Positions 1-9,475 of a stretch of 64,000 bases of DNA are shown in pieces. Both the position numbers and the translations under genes were made by a program. Below the pieces are notes generated by a model, which ran no database searches, was not told where the DNA came from, and saw nothing but the letters and a program-made list of their open reading frames with translations. The stretch spans positions 2,604,001 to 2,668,000 of the forward strand of contig CM022369.1 in assembly GCA_011800155.1 (NCBI GenBank), given 5' to 3'. Within the stretch, counting starts at the first letter, position 1, and every line of letters starts with the position of its first letter. The stretch is from Flammulina velutipes. Taxonomy: Eukaryota > Basidiomycota > Agaricomycetes > Agaricales > Physalacriaceae.

Positions 1-1221
1 GACATACCTGCTTCTCGGAAAGCACTTGCGACGCGCCAAAAGACGCGTAGTTGACTCAGTTCGTCTCCATCCTTCTTCACAATGGAGTCCAATACACGTC
101 TTGCCGCTTCAACTACACACACAATACCCTCAGTCCGTAACTTCCAGTCGAACCATTCCATCCAGATCTGAACGGTGCCTGCATTGCGATACGCATTCTC
201 CCATTCCTCCTGAAGCTGATTTGGTTCCCATACTTGCTCCCCCGCGCGCAGATACCCAAGCCGTAGAAGCGCGTTGGTTGAATTCCTAGGGTCCGAAGCC
301 ATGGCCGAGGATAGGATGGATAACGTTATCTCAGCTCGTGCTTTGCGCGGGGTGACGGGAGTGTCTGAAATGGATATTTCGAGGAGTTTCAGCCATACTC
401 CGGGGGAGTTGGGATTTCGGGACAGCTGTTCCTCGAGTGACTTGAGGGCTTCTTGTTGCGATGTCCGCAGAATTTCGCCGACATCGTCTCCCGAATCTGA
501 GCTTTCCTCTTCGTCGGACCCAGACGCGGATGAGTCGACGTCGGATTTGTCCAAAATGGACCACTGTTCGGCTTTGGCTTTGGCCTTGCGTTTGGGTGCT
601 ATACGAACAAAGTCATGGTCCTGTTCGTCCTCGCCTTCTTGCGTTTCGGTGGCGGCTATTCGACGTAATGCAGGTTTGGTCACGACGGCGTATGTCGCAG
701 AGTCTGTCAATGAAGGTCCCTGGGCGATATGTTAGCAAGTGGGGGCGGCAAATCATCCGACCGCGTACATGACTGTATGCTTTCCTATTGCCTATTTCGA
801 CACTGTGTGGCTGCCTATAGAGCACCGTCAGTGAAGGAAGGCCCAACACTGCTTTCCCTCCTGTAGATGATGTTAAGCCGGATGAATAGCCGACGATATA
901 CAACGTACGACTGACGCATTTATATCTCGGAACGTCCTTCTTGTCTGGCCCACCATATTGAAGGTTGGAGGGATCTGGACGCTTATCAGAGAAGAAGAGA
1001 CGCGTCGTATTGTCATCCTCGTCTCGAACGGGCTCCTTGCGATGTCTTTGAGATTCGTCGCGTTTCTCATGTTTGTGTTTCTTGTTCTTGCGGTCGCGTT
1101 CGCGTTCATCCTTTCGAAGCTTTCTGTCCTTTTTGGCGGCTACGGTCGTGCTGGGCCCAGGCTCGTCGTCCGGAAACGATGAAAATGAAGGAGGAAAGGA
1201 GGCAAATGAAGGTGCAGACAT
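1..1221 (-). CDS. NRDE2: NRDE-2 family protein (5' part of gene; continues past the left edge)
   Basis: The ATG is at 1221 and the gene runs leftwards off the window, so the C-terminus is missing. The N-terminus is Ser/Pro-rich and then strongly basic (KDRKLRKDERERDRKNKKHK). It is followed by the NRDE-2 hallmark block FFSDKRPDPSNLQYG...KKDVPRYK, equivalent to the 'D..N..YG.L...D.P.Y' signature. After an intron, an acidic Ser/Asp/Glu stretch (about 480-560) leads into HAT/TPR-like helices with 'NPGVWLKLLE' and 'VQIWMEWFDWK'. NRDE-2 proteins act in the nucleus: they were found in nuclear RNAi in worms and bind the exosome adaptor MTR4/splicing machinery in mammals and fission yeast. Only 72 bases separate this ATG from that of NIP7 on the other strand, so the two share a promoter. 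Family call is firm; role in this organism is inferred. Confidence 0.85.
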
Positions 1222-1293
1222 GACGGTGTCTTAATCACGTAATCAACTGTACTTGATTTTTCACCACGATCAAACTTTTTCATTCACCTCAAA

Positions 1294-2075
1294 ATGCGGC
1301 CATTGACTGAAGAAGAGTCCAAGGTTCTCTTTACGAAACTTGCAAATTACATCGTGCGTCTACTGCTATGCGCAATTCACACTCAAATTGAACATCTGTA
1401 GGGCAAGAACCTTGTTCATCTCATCGACCGCCCCGACGAACCCTACTGCTTCAGGCTACACAAGGACAGGGTTTACTATGTATCCGAATCATCTATGCGA
1501 CTAGCAACATCTGTGGCGCGTCCAAGTCTAGTTAGCATGGGCACATGCTTCGGAAAATTCAGCAAAAGCGGCAAATTCAAGCTGCACATCTCCTCGTTGG
1601 ATTACCTGGCGCAGTATGCAAAATTCAAGGTACCTGCACGGCTCTTGTCAAGGATATTTTTGTCTCAACATCCCAGATCTGGATAAAACCCAATGGCGAG
1701 ATGCCCTTCCTCTACGGCAACCACGTCGTGAAAGCACATCTGGGACGGATAACAGAAGACACGCCAGAACACCAAGGAGTTGTTGTCTTTAGCATGAATG
1801 ATATACCTCTGGTGGCGTACAACATCATTTGATCGTGGCGTCCGGGCTTACTTTTCCCAGGGCTTTGGCGTAACGGCTCGATCAACCATCGATACACGAA
1901 AAATTGACCCCACCTCCATAATAGTGTTCCACCAAGCGTACGTCCTTCGTGAGACACTTGTTCGAAAGCTAACTCGTTTGTAGTGACGTCGGTGAATATC
2001 TGAGAGACGAGGTGAGCTCTCGAACTGCAGGAAAATACTTGAAGCTGACCGTCACTCTAGGACACCCTATTTTAA
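1294..2075 (+). CDS. NIP7: 60S ribosome biogenesis factor NIP7
   Basis: The protein starts [20 protein letters not shown] and has the NIP7 core: [20 protein letters not shown], then the C-terminal PUA domain with [18 protein letters not shown] and [22 protein letters not shown]7 binds pre-rRNA and is needed for 27S processing and 60S assembly in the nucleolus. Introns fall at 1354-1401, after the KFK block (about 1629), before GFGV (about 1810-1860), at 1938-1983 and at 2012-2060. The last exon is only D-T-L-F-stop (2061-2075), giving the family's usual end 'YLRDEDTLF' and about 180 residues, the expected full length. An annotation that misses this micro-exon would add a spurious tail. Confidence 0.93.
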
Positions 2076-2543
2076 TTCTCAATTTGATTTGGACTTCGCG
2101 ATCATCGCCTGCCAGGCTTTCGGTGTCATCAAGCCCTACGGTATAGAAGTGTTCTGCCGCTGGGACGATAGAGGTCAAGGCGTACCATGTCCTATCAGTG
2201 TCACTGTTATCATTGAGGGATTTCGAGATAGGGCCGACTTGTACCAATCTACGTTGTGTAACCAGTAGATTCCGTCCTTTCCATTTTGTGAATTTGAAAA
2301 CGGAATCGAACGGGTAGCCATCGTCACCGGTTCACCCAGCGCCCCTGTACGTGTCTGGACACTCCCCGCCAATTTAAAGACCTGCTGACTTTGCGAACGA
2401 CGTTGCCTCCTACAAGCTCCTACAATGTATGGAACCAGGTTAAGTGTCCCCTTTTTGTCGCGGAGTTACCTGCGGAACTGTCACATGGCTACCCCACGGG
2501 GAAGCACGCGTCTCGACCGCGTCTCGGGGTTCCGATACAACAG

Positions 2544-2550
2544 TATAAAG
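2544..2550 (+). promoter_or_regulatory. TATA box of the alcohol dehydrogenase gene
   Basis: TATAAAG stands 52 bases before the ADH start codon at 2602. It is a good distance for a TATA element giving a 5' leader of about 25 bases, as is common for highly expressed fungal glycolytic and fermentative genes. Confidence 0.55.
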
Positions 2551-2601
2551 GCCCAAGGAGTTGGCCATAACTCTATCCACACTTCTCATACTCCATCCAA
2601 C

Positions 2602-4044
2602 ATGTCTTTTACCATCCCCCGTGTCCAGAAAGTCGCAGTTGTCCCCAAAGCTGGCGGCACAATCGAAATCAGGAATGACTGGCCTGTTAAGCAGCAGAAG
2701 GATCTCGCTCCCGGAGAGTGCTTGGTCAAGATCGAGGCGACTGGTACGTGCTCTGGCTAGTTTGGCGCGTTATCGCTAACGCATATACGCCTAGGCTGCT
2801 GCCACACCGATCTTCACGCCGCTCTTGGTGACTGGCCCCTCCAGGCCAAGACCCCTCTGATCGGTGGACATGAAGGTGTCGGAATCGTCGTCGCTATCGG
2901 CAGCAACACCGCCGCATCCCCCGTCAAGCTGGGAGAGCGCGTCGGTATCAAGTGGCTTGCTGATTCCTGCCTCAACTGCGAGGCTTGCCGCAAGGGACGC
3001 GAGCAGAGTAAGTAGTACGCCCCTTTTCGTGTTATCCTATCTCACCGGTTATCCGCAGACTGCCCCGACGCCAAACTCAGTGGATTCACCGTCGACGGTA
3101 CCTTCGCCGAATACGTCGTCTCCTTCGTCAACCACGTCACTCCCATCCCGGAAGGATTCCCCAGTGACGAGGCTGCCTCCGTTCTTTGTGCTGTAAGACT
3201 TCTCTTCGATCAATCGCTTCTTTGAAATTGATGCCTTCTTAGGGTGTCACTGTGTACCGCGCCATCAAGTACAGCCAAACCAGCCAAGGCGACTGGATTG
3301 TCATCCCCGGTGCTGGAGGAGGACTTGGACATCTTGCCGTCCAGTATGCCCGTGCCCGTGGCTTGAGAGTCATTGCCATCGGTGAGCCCGACTCAGATTC
3401 ATACCCTTACGCGTCTGACGCCAGGAATTACAGACACCGGAGATCACAAAAAGCAGTTGTGCCAGAAGTTGGGTGCCGACGTTTGGATCGACTTCAAGGA
3501 ATCCAAAGACATCGTAGCCGATGTTAAGAACGCCACTGGTGGACAGGGAGCGCACTCCGCCGTCGTTACCTCCGCCTCGGTATGCCTTTTCTCGTCATTA
3601 TAACGACCCCTTGCTTATGTGCTTCCAAATTACAGAGCGGTGGTTATACCCAAGCCTTGGACTATCTCCGCAGTGGCGCCACTCTCATGGCTGTTGGTCT
3701 CCCCGGAGACGCCACCCTCAACGCCTCCATCTTCTTCACTGTCTTCAAGGTGCGTACCTTCTTTCTTCGCGCATAACTCATTTCTCAACAAGCCGTGTCA
3801 TTTAGAGCATCAGCATCATCGGTTCTTACGTCGGTAACCGTCAAGACGCCCGTGAGGCACTTGACATCGCTGCTCGCGGCCAGGTGAAGGTCACCTTCGA
3901 ATCGAAAGACTTGAAGGACTTGAAAGAGTACGCACATTCCCCTCTTGTATCGCCTCTCCTTGTGCTGACTCTCATTCCAGTGTGTACGATGGCATGTCCG
4001 CAGGCAAGGTTGCCGGAAGGATAGTCTTCGACCTCAAGAAGTAA
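2602..4044 (+). CDS. Zinc-dependent alcohol dehydrogenase (MDR family, yeast Adh1 type)
   Basis: Eight exons give about 350 residues, the usual length of tetrameric fungal ADHs. The catalytic zinc site is [14 protein letters not shown] (Cys and the HTD motif) with GHEGVGIVV supplying the second ligand, His. The structural zinc cysteines are in [17 protein letters not shown]. The Rossmann fold shows as [17 protein letters not shown]. Expected reaction: NAD-linked interconversion of acetaldehyde and ethanol in the cytosol. Introns begin near 2742, 3008, 3193, 3381, 3580, 3750 and 3928; the fourth ends at the second AG ('attacag'), giving [12 protein letters not shown]. No targeting peptide is evident. 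A TATA box lies upstream. Substrate preference cannot be read from the sequence. Confidence 0.93.
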
Positions 4045-4446
4045 ATCATGGATCACCAGTAAAACATAATTAAGAACACTTGTAATCCTGTAATTGTAAT
4101 CTACGGGCAATCGGAATGTTTCGCGGATAACCTTTCAGTTGTGGTTCCATTTCTGTGGCTTCAAAAATGGTATTCCCAATGTGGCATCTTACTTGGTTCT
4201 CTCCTCCATTTCTGTTGAGACGAAGAGCTTCGACCTTCCTGTGTCTTTGATCCATTGTCTCTCCTGAATACAAGTCGTGATACCCATCGTTACTCGTAAG
4301 GCAAAATTTATCCCGTCCACAAAAGGTACGTGCCATATTGTAACCGATCGGCGAATATGACCTTCCAGTCATGGTGGCCAACCGTCCTTACGCCACAAAG
4401 TCAACGGATAATTCCGAGCATCGACATGGTCCGTGCGCACTCACCA
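4045..4446. other. Intergenic: ADH 3' region and U2 upstream region
   Basis: No convincing gene is visible. The stretch holds the ADH 3' untranslated region and, at its right end, the promoter of the U2 gene. Confidence 0.6.
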
Positions 4447-4453
4447 TATAAAA
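4447..4453 (+). promoter_or_regulatory. TATA box of the U2 snRNA gene
   Basis: TATAAAA lies about 27-30 bases before the inferred 5' end of U2 RNA, fitting a compact Pol II snRNA promoter. Confidence 0.55.
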
Positions 4454-4473
4454 GGAGCCTCCGACCAAAATGA

Positions 4474-4660
4474 TTCCTCACCACTCTGGCCTTTTGGCTT
4501 AGATCAAGTGTAGTATCTGTTCTTAATAGTTTAACCACTATTACGGAGGCACCGCCTCCCGTATTTGGTTATCTAATTTTTGCCGCCCTTGTTCTTCGTG
4601 CTCTGCTTGCAACACGGGGACGCGATGACCTTGCCACTGCAGTACCGGCTTGTGTCGTCG
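4474..4660 (+). ncRNA. U2 spliceosomal snRNA
   Basis: The near-invariant U2 core GGCCTTTTGGCTTAGATCAA is followed by GTGTAGTATCTGTTCTT. The branch-point-pairing GTAGTA is at 4510-4515. Downstream are stem-loop IIa (AATAGT..ACTATT), stem-loop IIb (GGAGGC-acc-GCCTCC), the Sm site TAATTTTTG at about 4574-4582, and a stem-loop IV loop resembling the U2B''-binding loop (CTGCAGTACC closed by GCC/GGC, about 4633-4649). About 187 nt is normal for U2. The 5' end is placed from the TATA spacing and could be off by some 6 bases; the 3' end is inferred from stem IV. U2 pairs with the intron branch site in the major spliceosome, in line with the intron-dense genes here. Confidence 0.93.
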
Positions 4661-5079
4661 GGGGAACCCTTTCTTTCTTTTTGATGTTGTCTAGTGTGCG
4701 CTACCAGTTGGTAGTGTGCGGGATAGCTCAAAATAATTCTTTTCTTTATATGGCGCAGTGGGTTCCTCAGTTGGTATGCTTACACGCCTATCTTAATGTG
4801 TTGTGGGATATCAGTACTCAGTGATGGTCATTGTTATTGTCTACGGTGCAGGTGGTTGTTTCCATCCTTGGTCTCCTTCGTATTCGACAGGACATGCAAA
4901 TTTGTTTGGGCTCGGAGGCAGGAGCAATGTGGCCTTGTACGTGATACCAGCAGTCATATGTATATCAAGTGAGATAGGTTTAACGCCTCGTACATGTAGT
5001 AGAATCAATGCACATCTATATGAATGCTTAGACACCAGTTAGTTCAGTCAGATACACTGATTGAAAAATAAGGAAGCAA
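4661..5079. other. Intergenic, nothing recognised
   Basis: This is the spacer between the U2 gene and the 3' end of the mitochondrial carrier gene. No protein motif, RNA gene or repeat was recognised. Confidence 0.5.
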
Positions 5080-6565
5080 TCAGAAGACATCGACGAATAT
5101 CTCACCGCGAGTCAGCTCGTAGGCAGCGAAGGTACTTGCTGCAGCCGGTATACTGGGGGAAGAGATCAGAGCAGGTTAAGTGTTATACGAGGAATAGCTA
5201 ACCTTCGGAGCACTGTGGTCGTGGAAGACATGATGAGTTGAAGCCTAGATAAGAAAGGATTCACGCACATGATGGCGTCAAGCCGCGAAACAAGCCAGCT
5301 CTGTTGTCTATTAGCCCCCGGGGAAACCCACAGATACCATGTGATACGTACGTTCCAGATTCTGCTAATATCGCTCGAAATTCATGGGCAATATACTGGA
5401 CTGGAGTTCCTGTAGGTGGTGTCGCACGCAATTGTACTCGAGATTTGATGACATCTAGAAAAAGAGACGTTACAGACTCGAAAGTGGGGTCTGAATAATG
5501 GACGGACCTAGAGGGTAACATGCAAGCCAATATGCGATCTGTTAGACAAGTCAAAGATTGTTCAGCTCGGCGTATTTGGAACGCATTACACCACCCGTGG
5601 ATCCACTGGCAAGCAGGGCCCATACTGGTAATTCAGAACCATATATCGTCGTGAACTTGCGCTTCGAGAATTCAAAGGCTATGAGATTTTAGTTCCAACG
5701 TCTTCGCGTTCGAGGAGCCATAAAATACCAGTGTAAAAGCTGTTGAGGGTCAGTTTAATTGGATAGTTGAATGTCGGTTGGCTTACCCGGCATACGCTGG
5801 GATCTCGCGCGCCACGGTCACCTGGTGATAATGTAAGATGTTGATAGAATGGTGGCGGCGTCGGCTTACCCAGTATCCTCGCATAACACCTTTCCGCAAG
5901 CCCCACTGGCGCCACATCTCACTCGCTACGACTCTGAGCTTCTTGTCGCTCGGATTACCGTACTGGCCTTGCATCCGAACTTTGAACATCTCCACTACGA
6001 TCGTTGATTTAACAAGAGGACGTTAGTGATTCTCAAGACATACCAGGGCTGGCAAGGATAGCATTGGCGGCACCTGCCATACTTCCCGCGAGAGCTGTTT
6101 CGGTTAGGGAAAGTTGTCCGAACGGCGACACAAGCCGTTTGGAGGCGGCGTAAGACGCGAAAAGGAGGGAGTTTACACCAGCAATTCCGAGAAGCGGACT
6201 GGCCATTCCTGTTGGTTTATGATTAGATGGGACACTAAGAATGAACGATCACGCACCTTTGTACAACGCGAAGAATCCTTCCTTCTTCAACGTTTGAGAT
6301 AGAATGTCCATTGGTCCTTTCTGCGACCAAGGAGATAAGCTTTACTGTTCGTTGGTTCGGAGTAGAGACGGTGACTGACAAACATCCCCTCTAGAGATAG
6401 ATATGTGAGATAGGGAGCAGTAATATTGATAAAAAAGGACGAACTTGGAGCTACTTGAGCACGCGTCTTGATAGTGTCCAGCGGCTGTCCAACGAGAACT
6501 TGGGCAGCGCCAGCGACGCTGCCGGCAAGCAGGTCGTTAACGGTGGACAACGCTTTTGAATCCAT
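5080..6565 (-). CDS. Mitochondrial carrier (SLC25) family transporter
   Basis: All three tandem carrier repeats are visible with their Px[DE]xx[KR]x[KR] signatures: GQPLDTIKTRAQ at about residue 25, SPVEMFKVRMQGQYG in the second repeat and YPLDVIKSRVQLR in the third. Other typical segments are AGSVAGAAQVLVGQP, LLGIAGVNSLLF, REIPAYAGFYTGFEF and FRGLTPSLLRSIPAAASTFAAYE. The protein ends GEIFVDVF. About 300 residues in many small exons fits the six-helix inner-membrane carriers. The pattern resembles the fungal YMC1 and carnitine/ornithine-like branches (AQVLVGQP, VRMQGQYG). The substrate (acylcarnitine, ornithine or another amino acid) is undecided. Start is the ATG at 6565. Confidence 0.85.
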
Positions 6566-6675
6566 GAGATGGTAAGGAAGAGAAGTTGAATCTAGTCATG
6601 GTCACGTCAGAACCCGAACTTGATGAGGAATGATGGCGTGCCATTCTGTCCTTGACCACCATGTACAACAAACGC

Positions 6676-7352
6676 CTACAATACCATCTGAATCTCTGCT
6701 TCTCTCAGCACAATGTTAACCCTTTCTCTCAGATCCTTCACTTCTTCTCCAATTTCTATATACGGCACCTTCAAGCTCCCTAACAGGTCTCTGAAAATAT
6801 CGGCCGTCCTATCCAGGTCATCCAAATGGCGGACTCCATCGTCAACCAGCCATTCTTTCACCGGGCCTAGCAGAACGAAAAAAGAACTTTTCTTCTTGTA
6901 TTTCTCCAGCGTCTCTTTAAACGCATCCGAAGTTCCCAGTTCTATCATTCTCCGTCGACTGTCCTCTGCATCAACTCCTGTGAGGTTCGCGTATACGATG
7001 GGGTCAAGCGCAGACCGGTCGAAAAGCTGGATGGGATGAACTCCCCGCGTCTCTCTTTCTCTCTCAATCTGTGCCTCCATGATGTCCTTCTGCATTTGCA
7101 GGAGGTGGACGTCCTTTCTCGTGTATCCCCGTTGCCGAATGACGCCTCTGGCGACTTCGCTGATGTACGAGGTGCCCTTTTCTAGATACATCGTCTCGGC
7201 CAACCGGTTACATAGAGTTGTTTTCCCCGTGGACTGCATGCGGAATGGGTACGTTGCTCTCCATATGCAACAAGTGCACTCACCGATGGCCCAATCACAT
7301 AGATTCTGTCGACTGGGACCGGTGCCGTGCTGACGCTTGCCTTGTTGCCCAT
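6676..7352 (-). CDS. NadR/Ttd14-type P-loop ATPase (AAA_28-like)
   Basis: Two exons. Exon 1 (7352 leftwards) reads MGNKASVSTAPVPVDRIYVI and ends inside the Walker A. After a short intron the motif is completed as GPSSTGKTTLCNRLAE. Further family features are YISEVARGVIRQRGYTRKDV, the Walker-B/substrate segment FDRSALDPIVYANL and a basic lid (KETLEKYKKK). Total about 205 residues. This is the nucleotide-kinase-like domain shared by bacterial NadR, insect Ttd14 and many fungal single-domain proteins; the fungal members have no settled function. The start is fixed by the splice that restores the P-loop. It diverges from the RdRP gene (ATG 7476), with 123 bases between. Confidence 0.75.
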
Positions 7353-7475
7353 GGATGTTTAACCTTTCAACCCCACGTTCGTCCCAAAACAATTGAATGA
7401 TCCTTGTTCCTACGGTCACGGTACTGGGCGTCTATCAAACCATATAACGACATCGCTTCTTCCATCGATACCCCC

Positions 7476-9415
7476 ATGGCGCCCCGCGTTCTACGCCCGA
7501 ACATAACCAAGGAGGACGACTCATGGAAGTTTACTGTCCCACCAAACGAACTCGTGCCTCGTCGACCAGGATTTGGGAAGACAATCAGATTCAGCGGAAC
7601 ACAGATTCTCTTCCAGATGGGTCAATTGTCGAACAACCGAGTTCTTCAAGGCGATGATCCAAGCAAATTCATTCTCGTGTCGTTTTCTCTTCCTAGGTAT
7701 CCAGACTGGACACCAAGAGAAGGTTCCGAATACATGTCGAAGCTCTTTGCTGCAGGATTGTTTGTGAATAACGTCCAGTACCGCTTCTACCATCATAGCA
7801 ATAGCCAGCTGGTACATGACTTTGCGAGTTCATTCTGCTCTTGCTAATCACATTGATTATAGAAAAGCAGGAGTTGTTATATGCGGCAGGCTAGCAGTGA
7901 TGAGGAACTCGACGGTCGTATTTATCAACTGGGTGATTTTGGGAGGATCATGAACGTCGCGAAGCGTACGTTCATAAGCTATCGTGGTGTGATTGTATTG
8001 ACTTTGATCCAGGTGCCAAACGAATTGGATTGTTGTACTCTGAATCGCAAGTTGATTTTTCTCTTGATCCACGTTTCATTCAGGATATCCGTGACTTGGA
8101 ATTAGGAGACGAAGTGTTTTCAGATGGATGTGGCCTTATATCTAGGAGCCTTGCCATTCAAGTCAGCAAACGGAAGAAGATAATCTTCAGAGGTGTGAGA
8201 TATACACCCTGCGTCTTTCAAATACGGTCAGCATGCATTCCGCATAGCATCATCCCAATCTTGACCCCACCTAGATACCTTGGATACAAGGGTGTTTTGA
8301 TGCTTCACCCAGATATCGATAGGAAGAACGAACTGAAGAAGAGGCAGGATGCCGGCGCGTCCTCATTAACGCCGGATCAGCAACAATACTTGCATAGCGG
8401 TGACGCCGATTGGTCCATCTGCCTCGCTCAATTCCGTCGAAGCATGAAGAAGTTTACTGCCACCCAATCACCCACGTTCTCAGTGGTGGGCTATTCCCAG
8501 CCGTATTCTTTTGGCCGTCTAAACAACGAAATCATCGTGCTCCTCTCAAGTCTAGGTGTACCATCCGAGAACTTCGTCAAGCGCCAACAGGACTACTTCG
8601 ATTGGATTACACAGGCTGAACACGACCCTATCGCCGCCGTCGACCTCCTTTCTGCGATGGGGAAGTTCGATATCGCGGAGCGTCTTCTCCTGGACGGCAT
8701 GGATACACCCGCTGTTCGTTCTGCTATAAGCTCTGCTCAGAAGAGCGAGGTTGCAGCGTTCAAGAAGGACGATGGTAAAGACAGGTCCAGGATTATCGTC
8801 AAGCAGTCTCGAAAGATTTATGGCGTGTGCGACCCATATCGTGTGTTGAAGGAGGGTGAAGTTCATGTCAAGATAACTTCAGGTAGGGGAGGTGCGACAG
8901 CGCTGATCCACGGTGAATGTGCTGGTTGTACGCAATCCATGTTTACACCCCGGTGAATATGTGTTTTGTACTTGAGAATATTGCAGCCTGTCTAACAACT
9001 TCAAGGTGACTGCCTAAAACTACGTGCCGTCCAACACCCATTGCTATCTCATCTAGTCGATTGCATCGTGTTTGCATCTGTGGCACGCCCTGACCACCAT
9101 TCAGCACCGTCTATGAGTAGTGGAGGTGACCTTGACGGTGAATTTAGAACTTTTGCATTCTCCAGATGTACTGAGATTCTGCTAGGCGACCAGTATTTTG
9201 TCTGCTGGGATCCCGCCCTTGTGCCATCGACAGTGTCCGAGGTTAGACAGCCTCTTCCGTTGTTAGGTGGCATTGTTCATTGAACAGTTACTCAGGCGTA
9301 CGACTATCCACCAAACAAAGAACGCACAAACACCTCCATCAGCAGGAAAGACCTTGCAAACCATTTTGCGAATTACAACAAGTTAGGCCACAATAAATTT
9401 ATTTACTTTTGCTAA
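7476..9415 (+). pseudogene. RNA-dependent RNA polymerase (QDE-1/RDR type), C-terminally truncated and probably frameshifted
   Basis: Spliced exons follow the eukaryotic RdRP core: ILFQMGQLSNNRVL, then KSRSCYMRQASSDEE, YQLGDFGRIMNVAKRAKRIG, FRGVRYTPCVFQIRYLGYKG, IYGVCDPYRVLKEGEV, VLVVRNPCLHPGD and the catalytic SSGGDLDGDQYFVCWDP. The last spans an intron (GACG|gtgaat..ctag|GCGAC), so the three-Asp DxDGD site is intact. Two faults are visible. First, the frame open to 8956 and the frame coding VLVVRNPCLHPGD differ by one base, and no AG acceptor lies between 8901 and 8918. Second, after DLANHFANYNKLGHNKF the frame stops at 9413, about 250 residues short of a normal RdRP. No N-terminal extension precedes the core either. 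It may be a decaying RNAi polymerase; a sequencing error could explain the frameshift but not the truncation. Confidence 0.8.
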
Positions 9416-9475
9416 TTACCCTGAGTCATTAGTGCTAGCCTAGGTCGAGTCAGCAAACTTCACAACCTATGGGCA

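Noticed and set aside
2425..2760. Upstream extension of the ADH coding region to the ATG at 2425
   Set aside because: The TATA box at 2544 lies inside it and the added residues have no ADH similarity; ATG 2602 gives the family start.
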